Shown: one piece after another, positions 1-4,676 of the stretch
Layout: each line of letters begins with the position of its first letter
Numbering within the stretch: the stretch's first letter is position 1
Assembly (NCBI GenBank): GCA_002359075.1
Contig: DEQA01000009.1
Span: 1-7,454 of the forward strand
Direction of reading: 5' to 3'
Source of the DNA: Planococcaceae bacterium UBA3378
GTDB lineage: Bacteria; Bacillota; Bacilli; Bacillales_A; Planococcaceae
DNA: 7,454 bases
Notes under the pieces: generated by a model
Databases searched by the model: none
The model's input: the letters and a program-made list of their open reading frames with translations, nothing else
What the model was told of the DNA's origin: nothing
Program-made: the position numbers and the translations under genes

Positions 1-14
1 AGACTAATATTTAA

Positions 15-194
15 TTACAATTTTTCGCTATATTGATGTTCGGCCCGTGTAGGCTTGTTCGCCTCCCAACTGATGACCGTTTTCCCGTAGCCACTAGGTG
101 GACCACTTATTGGTTTCATTATACCATTTTTTACAATATATACGCCATCCTCACCGAAATTTAATTGCGCGATAACTTTATCTGTGCCCGACAT
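15..194 (-). CDS. Small phage protein, DUF3954-like (59 aa)
   Basis: This 59-residue reading frame starts with ATG at 194. A strong ribosome binding site, AAGGAGGGC, lies six bases before it, and the frame ends with TAA. The protein looks like two or three beta strands. It begins MSGTDKVIAQLNF, then has VYIVKNG, then a SGPPSGYGKTVISW stretch and a short charged tail ending EKL. The pattern 'VYVVK-G ... PP-(S/T)G-GK--I-W--GKPT' is, from memory, that of the DUF3954 family of small Bacillus phage proteins of unknown function. The PBSX XtrA-type proteins are a more distant alternative. It is the last gene seen in the leftward series and is separated from the gene before it by 101 bases with its own possible promoter and an inverted repeat. 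That it is a gene is fairly sure. The family call is moderate and no function is known. Confidence 0.75.
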   Translation of the reverse strand: MSGTDKVIAQLNFGEDGVYIVKNGIMKPISGPPSGYGKTVISWEANKPTRAEHQYSEKL

Positions 195-210
195 AAGTGC
201 CCTCCTTATG

Positions 211-238
211 TTATACTGAATTTGCAGAGTCAGTATAA
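211..238. repeat. Perfect 9-bp inverted repeat before the DUF3954-like gene
   Basis: TTATACTGA at 211-219 and TCAGTATAA at 230-238 are exact reverse complements around a 10-base spacer. The repeat lies directly upstream of the ribosome binding site of the 15-194 gene, and its right arm contains the possible -10 box TATACT. It could be a dimeric repressor operator or an mRNA hairpin; the sequence does not decide. Confidence 0.6.
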
Positions 239-259
239 AAGGTAGGGAGCCGTAGCCAA
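232..259 (-). promoter_or_regulatory. Possible sigma-A promoter for the DUF3954-like gene
   Basis: On the minus strand TTGGCT (259-254, 4 of 6 to TTGACA) is followed after 16 bases by TATACT (237-232, 5 of 6 to TATAAT). The -10 box sits inside the right arm of the inverted repeat at 211-238, as expected if a repressor blocked the promoter. The match is modest and the region is AT-rich, so chance is possible. Confidence 0.35.
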
Positions 260-277
260 TGCGCCACGGCTTTTTTT
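248..277 (+). terminator. Hairpin plus T-run, terminator-like on the plus strand
   Basis: AGCCGT (248-253) pairs with ACGGCT (266-271) and is followed by seven T (271-277) on the plus strand, the form of a rho-independent terminator for rightward transcripts. On the minus strand the same bases fold better: AGCCGTGGC against GCTACGGCT with one G-U pair and a six-base loop. There, however, no T-run follows at once (CCCTACCTTTT comes next). It may stop antisense transcription, or act in both directions. Confidence 0.45.
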
Positions 278-295
278 ACTACGCATAATTCTCAT

Positions 296-445
296 TTAGT
301 TAAAAATAAAAAGCGTTAAACGTCGCATTTTAGTGTTGTTGCGATGTGCAACATTGAAATTGATATATTTATTGCCAAACAAATCAATACCTTCTCCGCC
401 TTTTATTCGTGCGATCATCGTTCTGTGCTTATCCCAATATTCCAT
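296..445 (-). CDS. Very small unrecognised protein (49 aa)
   Basis: This is a 49-residue frame from ATG at 445 to TAA. AAAGGTG lies seven bases upstream as a fair ribosome binding site. The product is basic: it starts MEYWDKHRTMIARIKGG and ends in a hydrophobic, Arg-containing tail (RRLTLFIFN). A middle stretch, DLFGNKYINFNV, reads like a beta hairpin. No family was recognised. It lies in the AT-rich left block, 42 bases downstream of another tiny gene (488-616) and in the same direction. Support comes only from the start signal and from tiling of the space between neighbours, so a non-coding interpretation remains possible. Confidence 0.5.
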   Translation of the reverse strand: MEYWDKHRTMIARIKGGEGIDLFGNKYINFNVAHRNNTKMRRLTLFIFN

Positions 446-472
446 TTCACAACACCTTTCTACTCAACAATT

Positions 473-491
473 TTCTCGCAATGTTGTTTAG
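473..491 (-). repeat. 3'-end repeat, copy 1
   Basis: Plus-strand TTCTCGCAATGTTGTTTAG. It matches the copy at 1213-1231 at 16 of 19 positions. The TTA near its right end is the reverse complement of the stop codon of the 488-616 gene, exactly as in the 1213-1231 copy. Confidence 0.45.
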
Positions 492-616
492 CGACTAATA
501 TGATAGGCATACCATTTAGTAGTTAATCTTAATCTCAAAAAAGCAAGCCAACTGCTAGTCTCTTCTTTTTCCATAGCACCTTCTTTTGTATAAAAGAAAA
601 CTTTATATTTACGCAT
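488..616 (-). CDS. Very small basic protein (42 aa), unrecognised
   Basis: This 42-residue frame runs from ATG at 616 to TAA at 488-490. AAAGGAAG lies seven bases before the ATG. The product starts MRKYKVFFYTKEG and continues with a helical-looking stretch WLAFLRLRLTTKW ending YHISR. The opening (basic strand, 'FFYTKEG') looks like a first beta strand of a small alpha/beta fold, but no family was recognised. It follows the membrane-tail gene by 40 bases and precedes the 49-residue gene by 42 bases, all in the same direction. A copy of the recurring TTCTCG..TTAG element covers its stop codon. It is probably real, but small size limits certainty. Confidence 0.55.
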   Translation of the reverse strand: MRKYKVFFYTKEGAMEKEETSSWLAFLRLRLTTKWYAYHISR

Positions 617-656
617 CCCTTCACTTCCTTTATTTAACATTTTCTAAGAAATGAAC

Positions 657-875
657 TTACAACATTAAGGTTGCTACTGTTAATGCCGTACCTATAGCCA
701 GGACCGATAAAAACAGCAATAAAAACATGTCAAAACCGGTATCGGCAACATACAGTTTTGTACGTATTTTAGCTAATTTTTTTGTGATCGCTTCGGCTTC
801 GTCTTTCGTTACGTTTCCAGTGTTCAGTATCTCTTCTAATTCCCATTGTTTAAGAAGTAACTTTTCATTTTTCAT
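657..875 (-). CDS. Small C-tail-anchored membrane protein (72 aa)
   Basis: The frame starts with ATG at 875, with AAAGGA about ten bases upstream. The first 40 residues are charged and helical (KLLLKQWELEEIL, then DEAEAITKKLAKIRTK), likely a short helical hairpin or coiled coil. Residues about 50-72 (from FLLLFLSVLAIG to the end) form one hydrophobic segment that could span the membrane, with no charged residue after it. There is no signal peptide, so a cytoplasmic N-terminal part and membrane-embedded C-terminal tail are inferred. No family was recognised. A holin is unlikely because there is one segment only and no charged C-terminus. Its place among early accessory genes would also fit a membrane-acting host-interaction protein, but nothing in the sequence proves a role. 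Confidence 0.7.
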   Translation of the reverse strand: MKNEKLLLKQWELEEILNTGNVTKDEAEAITKKLAKIRTKLYVADTGFDMFLLLFLSVLAIGTALTVATLML

Positions 876-926
876 TTTTAGACTGTCCTTTCCGTTTTAT
901 AAAATGATTCTCGTCAGGACTAGTGA

Positions 927-1169
927 TTATCTTTCGCTTATTAACTTTGCGATCCGTTTTGTAACCCGTTCAAATATCTTATTACGTTCGCCAGCTGTTA
1001 CCACATCCATTAAGTGTGAAAAATTTATGGATGTTATTAAATCTTCATACTGCTTAATTTCATTTATGTGTTTCACGTTTTTGATTTCGCAATCTTGTTC
1101 TTTTAATTGTTCCAAAATGGATGTGTATCCAAATAGAGACAATTCTAATCTAAAATTAGTTGGTTTCAT
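927..1169 (-). CDS. Hypothetical small phage protein (80 aa)
   Basis: ATG at 1169 is preceded by AAAGGAG with a seven-base gap, a strong start signal. The 80-residue product begins MKPTNFRLELSLFGYTS, is rich in charged residues and looks mostly helical after residue 15 (ILEQLKEQ, then INEIKQYEDLITSI). It ends in a basic helix (ERVTKRIAKLISER). One Cys is present and there are no metal-site pairs. No family was recognised. It lies between two other small genes of the AT-rich block, with a 51-base gap to the membrane-tail gene after it and a 58-base gap before it. Compact size, charge and lack of membrane segments suggest a soluble cytoplasmic protein; any function is unknown. Confidence 0.7.
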   Translation of the reverse strand: MKPTNFRLELSLFGYTSILEQLKEQDCEIKNVKHINEIKQYEDLITSINFSHLMDVVTAGERNKIFERVTKRIAKLISER

Positions 1170-1212
1170 TTTGTTTCTCCTTTATTCAATAATTTCTTTT
1201 AAATACTCATTT

Positions 1213-1231
1213 TTCTCGAAATGTTTATTAG
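1213..1231 (-). repeat. 3'-end repeat, copy 2
   Basis: Plus-strand TTCTCGAAATGTTTATTAG. It differs from the 1881-1899 copy at a single position. The TTA at 1228-1230 is the stop codon of the 1228-1428 gene; read on the minus strand the element is CTAA, seven bases, then TTCGAGAA. Confidence 0.55.
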
Positions 1232-1428
1232 ATTGTTTTTCTTAAATTCTGTGCCAATTCATCAAGCGAATCCCCGACTGCATGGTGCTTATCATAAAAG
1301 TTTTCAATCAAATCACCATCAACACGCTTCATTACGGCTTCATAAGTCATTTCGTAAGAACGACCTTTTCCTTTACATTCAATGTGAATATTCCAACCTT
1401 CTGACATTAACTTTTCAATTTCGCTCAT
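1228..1428 (-). CDS. Hypothetical small phage protein (66 aa)
   Basis: ATG at 1428 follows AAAGGAGC with about seven bases between, so the start is well supported. The 66-residue product has an N-terminal helix (MSEIEKLMSEG), then two or three strands (WNIHIECKGKG, YEMTYEAVMKR), an acidic loop (VDGDLIENFYDKHH), and a C-terminal helix (SLDELAQNLRKTI). The alpha-beta-beta-beta-alpha layout resembles small dsRBD-like folds seen in various phage proteins, but this is a fold guess and no family was recognised. The gene ends in the recurring 3'-end element, and the next gene (927-1169) follows 58 bases later. Nothing indicates membrane or secretion. Confidence 0.75.
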   Translation of the reverse strand: MSEIEKLMSEGWNIHIECKGKGRSYEMTYEAVMKRVDGDLIENFYDKHHAVGDSLDELAQNLRKTI

Positions 1429-1470
1429 TCTTTCAGCTCCTTTTACTTCACAATTTGTTTCAAATGTTAA

Positions 1471-1662
1471 TTAACTGTATTTCAATAACTTTTTGCTTAC
1501 TGCAGCATCTATGCCAAATTGATTGATTTTTTCACGTTCGATTTCATTGATCAAGTGTTGGCAAGCACCCTTTATTCGAGTGTTATTTTTATATTTGTTC
1601 TGGATACTCCTCGCTTGAAACAAAGCCACATTTAATTCATAGAGCTCATCTAATTCATTCAA
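1471..1662 (-). CDS. Hypothetical small helical protein (63 aa)
   Basis: A reading frame opens at GTG 1671, but the ribosome binding site AAGGAG (1678-1673) is only one base from that GTG. The TTG at 1662, ten bases after the AAGGAG, is the more plausible start and gives MNELDELYELNVALFQARS. The product is acidic at the front and basic at the back (NKYKNNTRIKG, ending SKKLLKYS) and looks entirely helical. There are no metal-site pairs and no membrane segment, and no family was recognised. The gene follows the 55-residue gene with only a 28-base gap and precedes the 1228-1428 gene. Existence is likely; the exact start is uncertain. Confidence 0.65.
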   Translation of the reverse strand: MNELDELYELNVALFQARSIQNKYKNNTRIKGACQHLINEIEREKINQFGIDAAVSKKLLKYS

Positions 1663-1690
1663 TACGTCCACTCTCCTTATGAAATTGTTT

Positions 1691-1858
1691 CTATCGCTTG
1701 GTGAATCCTTTGAATAATCCCATTAAAATTTCGTACGATTCTATTCCTGCTGAAGCAAACCAGTGAATAAATTCAATTTCGCTTTTTGTTAACTCGCGTT
1801 CTAAATTTCTAATTAAAAAATCACGCATTTCAATTATTCTTTCAGCTTCCGTTTTCAA
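1691..1858 (-). CDS. Hypothetical small protein with TTG start (55 aa)
   Basis: Reading leftward from TTG at 1858 gives 55 codons before TAG. GGGGGAG lies nine bases before the TTG, and an in-frame TGA just upstream excludes a longer N-terminus. The protein starts MKTEAERIIEMRDFLIRNLE and continues with TKSEIEFIHWF, then a Gly-hinged helix (SYEILMGLFKGF) and a basic end (TKR). The charge pattern is that of two amphipathic helices, and codon third positions look normal for the block. No family was recognised. It fills the space between the zinc-finger gene (1913-2113) and the next small gene, all in the same direction. A helical adaptor or DNA-associated protein would fit, but that is a guess. 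Confidence 0.6.
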   Translation of the reverse strand: MKTEAERIIEMRDFLIRNLERELTKSEIEFIHWFASAGIESYEILMGLFKGFTKR

Positions 1859-1880
1859 AAGAAATCACTCCCCCAATTAA

Positions 1881-1899
1881 TTCTCGAAATGATTATTAG
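1881..1899 (-). repeat. 3'-end repeat, copy 3
   Basis: Plus-strand TTCTCGAAATGATTATTAG, 18 of 19 identical to the copy at 1213-1231. Here the element lies 14 bases beyond the stop codon of the 1913-2113 gene rather than over it, and just upstream of the ribosome binding site of the 55-residue gene. Confidence 0.55.
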
Positions 1900-1912
1900 T
1901 CTTTCTCATCAA

Positions 1913-2113
1913 TCAAATTCTTATTTTCTCGTACCGTGGCAGCGTAGCATCCAGTACCTGGCCGATAGACAGCAATTCATCCTTGACCGGGCACTTCTCG
2001 CATTTATCAGTGTACTGATAGCTGTTACGGTATGGACAATTCTTACAGCGATTGTGATGCAGGATGCGCTGCCGATCCAGCGCCTCTTCCCTTGTATAAT
2101 CTAACTCGTCCAT
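1913..2113 (-). CDS. Small zinc-finger protein (66 aa)
   Basis: ATG at 2113 has GAGGTGA seven bases upstream, and the gene overlaps the end of the RusA gene by 13 bases, typical of translational coupling. Cys23-X2-Cys26 and Cys38-X2-Cys41, with His19-His20 just before the first pair, form a probable structural zinc site (HHNRCKNCPY, then DKCEKCPVK). The spacing C-K-x-C ... C-x-x-C-x-V ... L...G recalls the small zinc-finger proteins of Bacillus and its phages (zf-C2HCIx2C type), though this assignment is from memory. The N-terminal 15 residues are acidic and helical. Such proteins are usually thought to bind nucleic acid or act as adaptors. Its coupling to a resolvase gene suggests a DNA-related role, but this is inference. 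Confidence 0.8.
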   Translation of the reverse strand: MDELDYTREEALDRQRILHHNRCKNCPYRNSYQYTDKCEKCPVKDELLSIGQVLDATLPRYEKIRI

Positions 2114-2517
2114 TCAACTGTCACCTCTGCCCTCGGATTATCCGAATACCACTTCCGGGCAACCAACTCATACACCTGTGAATCGTCATGCCATAAAACC
2201 TTGCTGAGACCGTCCTTAATGCCCTTTGCCAGATTATCGATGTCTGGCTTGGTAATCGGCCGTATTTCCCCGGCAATAGCCTGCTGCGTCTTTTTCTTAC
2301 TAAATGATTTAGGAATCTTACGGTACACATCAATCGTTAACCGGATCGGCTCTGTAATAAGTGCAGCTGGTGCATGATCAGACGCAACCAATCTCACAAA
2401 TGATTTATAGTCCTTACTTTCTTTCGGGTCCCGGACGGAGACATGGCCGTTATAAGTGCTAAATTTTGGCCGTTGCTGTGCTTGTACGTCTCCGGGGATG
2501 GTAAATTTAATAATCAT
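2101..2517 (-). CDS. rusA: RusA-family Holliday junction resolvase (138 aa)
   Basis: RusA-type enzymes are dimeric, metal-dependent endonucleases that cut four-way DNA junctions symmetrically during phage recombination and replication. The protein has the expected length (about 120-140 residues). It opens with a beta strand (IIKFTIPG) and a QQRPKF segment. The active-site block is at residues 90-116: KPDIDNLAKGIKDG, then WHDDSQV. Asp92, Asp94, Lys98 and one of Asp111/Asp112 fit the known catalytic Asp-Asp-Lys-Asp set of E. coli RusA. The ATG at 2517 has AGGAGGGC five to six bases away, and that site overlaps the stop codon of the methyltransferase gene, so the two are coupled. All key residues are present and the enzyme should be active. 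Confidence 0.95.
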   Translation of the reverse strand: MIIKFTIPGDVQAQQRPKFSTYNGHVSVRDPKESKDYKSFVRLVASDHAPAALITEPIRLTIDVYRKIPKSFSKKKTQQAIAGEIRPITKPDIDNLAKGIKDGLSKVLWHDDSQVYELVARKWYSDNPRAEVTVEWTS

Positions 2518-2526
2518 GTTGCCCTC

Positions 2527-3537
2527 CTAACAAATCAGCTTTAATTGCCCTTTCGCATCTGCTGCTAAATCTGTTGCGTAATCCTCGTTCAAAATGACTT
2601 CAAAAATTGCTTCTAATACCTGTACAACAATGCTGTTACCAGCCAGTGCGTATAGCGTGGCATTTCTCTTACCTGGCTTGGTTGGAAACTGCTCAAGCAT
2701 CTTGTCAAAATCCTCATCAGTAAATCCTAGCAAGCGCCATACCTCTCGCTCTGTCAGGTAACGATATTGAGGACGATTTAATCGGATAATGCCACTGTTA
2801 GGGCACCGATCCTGCCGTTCCGTTATGGTATAGCAAAAGCTGTCGATAACATTTAATCGTCGTTTATAGCTATCCGTAGGCTTTACAGGATTAAATTCCT
2901 CAATCTTGCTTACCATGGAAGGAATATCGATTAAATACTGAGGAGGAATATCATCATCGGGTCCGTATTCAAGGAAATCATTGATATGTTGCATCGGCTT
3001 ATTTTTCAATTTTCCAAAATCAAATGAGGCACCAATTATTGAGATACAGAAGACGCGCTCCCTTGCATGAGGTATACCGAAATCTCTCGCATCCAGTACA
3101 TCAAATGAATTGGTATAGCCGAGCTGGATCATCTCCTGCAGATACTCATTGAAAATTGGCATCACATCCTTATCCAAGACACCCTTCACATTTTCCCAAA
3201 TAACAACCTGGGGCCTCCATTCACCCATGCTCTTGATAATTTTCAAAGTCTCTAGCATCAATTCGGAGCGAGAACCTTTTTGCGAGCCTTTCCTCTGCTT
3301 ATTGCCTCTGCTGTTATCCTGGCATGGGCTACCATGAACAAGGATGTCCGGTTGCAAGTTCCAACCCACTACCGAATCTTGCTCATATCGGTTATCGTAA
3401 AGAGCGTTATAGGCCCTCACACGATTCTCTTGGATTTCTACGTAATCTATTGATTTATGAGGGACACCTAGATTGATAAGCGCCCGGCGTGGTGCTCCAA
3501 TTCCTCCAAAGAGCTCCAATAATTTGATTCTTCTCAT
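2527..3537 (-). CDS. DNA (cytosine-5) methyltransferase, orphan (336 aa)
   Basis: This enzyme transfers a methyl group from S-adenosylmethionine to C5 of cytosine in a specific DNA sequence. The conserved motifs appear in order: motif I LELFGGIGAPRRAL (residues 7-20, SAM binding), motif II acidic Glu34, motif IV GSPCQDNS with catalytic Cys72, and motif VI ENVKGV (Glu115). They continue with motif VIII HARERVF (157-163), motif IX RYLTEREVWRLLGF (259-272) and motif X AGNSIVV (299-305). The target-recognition region between VIII and IX is short, about 95 residues. ATG at 3537 is preferred over the in-frame TTG at 3552 because AGGGGTG lies at proper distance. No restriction enzyme lies beside it, so it is probably a solitary phage methyltransferase for protection against host restriction. 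The specificity cannot be read. Confidence 0.95.
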   Translation of the reverse strand: MRRIKLLELFGGIGAPRRALINLGVPHKSIDYVEIQENRVRAYNALYDNRYEQDSVVGWNLQPDILVHGSPCQDNSRGNKQRKGSQKGSRSELMLETLKIIKSMGEWRPQVVIWENVKGVLDKDVMPIFNEYLQEMIQLGYTNSFDVLDARDFGIPHARERVFCISIIGASFDFGKLKNKPMQHINDFLEYGPDDDIPPQYLIDIPSMVSKIEEFNPVKPTDSYKRRLNVIDSFCYTITERQDRCPNSGIIRLNRPQYRYLTEREVWRLLGFTDEDFDKMLEQFPTKPGKRNATLYALAGNSIVVQVLEAIFEVILNEDYATDLAADAKGQLKLIC

Positions 3538-3548
3538 GCCCTCACCCC

Positions 3549-3875
3549 TCAAAATAAACTCATCTGCTCTGGCTCTATAGCTTCCTCGACATACGGATAA
3601 AGTAACGTACCAGGCAAAACGATATCCCCTCCTGCATCTTTATAGACGTGATAGTAATTGTCTTCCTGATGCTTCGTAATCTTTGCAGGCACCTTCCGCT
3701 TTCCTTCTGGAATCATCACCCGGTCGCCTTGTCGAAATCCCCAATCAATTTCTTTATAGATTGCCCGGAATTGGGCAGCGAAAGCGTTTCGTTCTGCCCA
3801 TTTCCGTTCAGCGTGTAGCTGGTCAATCTTCTTACCCAGCTCGTTGTACAATGCGATTTTCTCGTCGTTCGTCAT
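3549..3875 (-). CDS. Hypothetical protein with C-terminal clamp-type motif (108 aa)
   Basis: The product has a helical N-terminal half (residues 3-45, MTNDEKIALYNELGKK, then AERKWAERNAF) and a small beta-rich domain (about 49-95, QGDRVMIPEGKRKVPAKITK) that reads like an SH3/KOW-type barrel. After an acidic linker it ends in EPEQMSLF. The last five residues, QMSLF, fit the bacterial beta sliding-clamp binding consensus QL(S/D)LF with one conservative change, and they sit at the free C-terminus where such motifs often occur. The start ATG at 3875 has GGGGTGA six bases upstream. The gene lies between the HTH regulator (4 bases away) and the methyltransferase, whose start region overlaps its stop. 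No named family was recognised; a clamp-tethered accessory protein is an inference. Confidence 0.8.
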   Translation of the reverse strand: MTNDEKIALYNELGKKIDQLHAERKWAERNAFAAQFRAIYKEIDWGFRQGDRVMIPEGKRKVPAKITKHQEDNYYHVYKDAGGDIVLPGTLLYPYVEEAIEPEQMSLF

Positions 3876-3879
3876 GTGA

Positions 3880-4173
3880 TCACCCCGCTACTGGAACCAC
3901 TGGAATACCATGTTCATCAAATTCGATCGCCCGATACCTGTCCATCTCTGCTTCAAATTCTGCATCTGAGGAAAAAACAATAAAGTCAATACTTTCCTCG
4001 TAAAAGGAAGCGAACCGTATAAGGAAGTCTGCACTCGCCTTAACCTTGCCCAGCTCGGTATTAGCCAGCGTATTTTTCGAGCACCCAAGCTCTACAGCCA
4101 GATCATCCATCCGGTGCTGGTAGGCTTCTCTAATAGCTCGCAGACGCATGCCCAACTGATTGCATGGCTTCAT
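3880..4173 (-). CDS. Cro/CI-type (XRE) HTH transcriptional regulator (97 aa)
   Basis: Residues about 6-65 form a classic XRE-type five-helix DNA-binding domain: LGMRLRAIREAYQ (helix 1), MDDLAVELG (helix 2), CSKNTLANTELGKV (turn and recognition helix), then ADFLIRFASFYEESIDFIV (helices 4-5). A 30-residue acidic tail follows (DAEFEAEMDRYR...). ATG at 4173 has GGAGGGG six bases upstream and overlaps the 3' end of the preceding gene by 44 bases. It lies inside the early gene series, not at a divergent switch, so it is less likely to be the main lysogeny repressor and more likely a local regulator. Its position two genes before a methyltransferase also recalls controller proteins of restriction-modification systems, but no restriction enzyme is present. 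Confidence 0.88.
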   Translation of the reverse strand: MKPCNQLGMRLRAIREAYQHRMDDLAVELGCSKNTLANTELGKVKASADFLIRFASFYEESIDFIVFSSDAEFEAEMDRYRAIEFDEHGIPVVPVAG

Positions 4174-4600
4174 GTCGTTCCCCTCCAGTCAACCGTAAAA
4201 ACGCTTCTTCATATTCTGCCCGGAACAATCGGCGCTCGCTATATACACTCGCCTCATTCCAGCCTGCCCGAGCACGGCTAATCGGTACTACCTTATCACC
4301 GTAGATAGCTGTCAATAACTCCTGATACACGGCCCCGTCGCTGTTATTGAGTACACTCAGCAGTGACCACTTGCATCCCCGGCAGATAGGATCAATAGAA
4401 TGCTCATTGTATATATCAAACTGGATGCTGTTCAGTACGTCCTGCACCAGTCCGTTTTGCTTTACCTTGATGATTACCGGTGCGGCCAAAACGATGATTT
4501 TATCTTTCAATTGGAACTGGATGCCGCCTGGTTGTATTTCAATGTGTGACAGCCCTTTTTCTACGTTTACTTTGTTTGCCCGAAAGAACACTAATTTCAT
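4130..4600 (-). CDS. Unrecognised phage protein (156 aa)
   Basis: The start is placed at ATG 4600 (MKLVFFRANKVNVEKG), with a GGGGG ribosome binding site eight bases upstream. The frame stays open back to an ATG at 4732 inside the preceding gene, but no ribosome binding site is seen there. The first 50 residues alternate hydrophobic and charged residues (IEIQPGGIQFQLKDKIIVLAAPVIIKV) and should form a beta sheet. A CRGCKW pair at 73-78 is the only Cys pair, too few for a full zinc site alone. The C-terminal third (ISRARAGWNEASVYSERR, then AEYEEAFLRL) is helical and charged. No family was recognised. Its 3' end overlaps the HTH regulator by 44 bases, so the two are probably co-translated. Confidence 0.75.
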   Translation of the reverse strand: MKLVFFRANKVNVEKGLSHIEIQPGGIQFQLKDKIIVLAAPVIIKVKQNGLVQDVLNSIQFDIYNEHSIDPICRGCKWSLLSVLNNSDGAVYQELLTAIYGDKVVPISRARAGWNEASVYSERRLFRAEYEEAFLRLTGGERHEAMQSVGHASASY

Positions 4601-4616
4601 TTCTGTTGCCCCCTGT

Positions 4617-4631
4617 TTAGTAGCACCCCAT
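4617..4631 (-). other. Possible leader minicistron (ATG-GGG-TGC-TAC-TAA)
   Basis: A four-codon frame, Met-Gly-Cys-Tyr then TAA, has its own GGGGG seven bases upstream (4643-4639). It ends just before the GGGGG that serves the 4130-4600 gene. The GTTGCCCCC block (plus strand) occurs at both 4605-4613 and 4635-4643, exactly 30 bases apart. The ATG lies in the 3' arm of the hairpin at 4624-4654. It may be a regulatory upstream frame or a chance product of a local duplication. Confidence 0.3.
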
Positions 4632-4654
4632 CCCGTTGCCCCCAGGATGGAGTG
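4624..4654 (-). promoter_or_regulatory. mRNA hairpin upstream of the 156-residue gene
   Basis: On the minus strand CACTCCATCC (4654-4645) can pair with GGATGGGGTG (4633-4624), ten base pairs including one G-U. The 11-base loop holds GGGGGCAAC, a copy of the ribosome binding site of the downstream gene. No T-run follows on the minus strand, so it is not a terminator for the genes here. On the plus strand five T follow, but the stem has an A-C mismatch. Confidence 0.45.
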
Positions 4655-4657
4655 TTT

Positions 4658-4676
4658 TTCTCGAATTGTTCTGTTA
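4658..4676 (-). repeat. 3'-end repeat, copy 4
   Basis: Plus-strand TTCTCGAATTGTTCTGTTA, sharing TTCTCGAA.TGTT with the copies at 1213 and 1881 and one base longer up to the TTA. The TTA (4674-4676) is the stop codon of the zinc-ribbon gene, as in copies 1 and 2. Confidence 0.4.

Noticed and set aside
344..526. A 60-residue plus-strand frame
   Set aside because: It has no ribosome binding site and a Phe/Ser/Cys-rich shadow composition, and it is opposite two tiny minus-strand frames with start signals.
727..1245. A 172-residue open frame on the plus strand
   Set aside because: It lies opposite three well-started minus-strand genes, is Phe/Ser-rich as expected from an antisense AT-rich frame, and has no ribosome binding site.
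473..1899. CRISPR-like array from the TTCTCG repeats
   Set aside because: The copies are irregularly spaced by whole genes and imperfect, so they do not form a repeat-spacer array.
2121..2333. A 70-residue minus-strand frame inside the resolvase gene
   Set aside because: It is an out-of-frame shadow of RusA, which carries the intact catalytic block.
2527..2544. QLKLI near the end of the methyltransferase as a third clamp motif
   Set aside because: It lacks the final aromatic residue and is followed by Cys. It is too weak to claim alone.
3683..4003. A 106-residue plus-strand frame opposite the HTH and 108-residue genes
   Set aside because: Both minus-strand genes have strong start signals, and the HTH gene has a recognisable fold. 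The plus-strand frame shows no motif.
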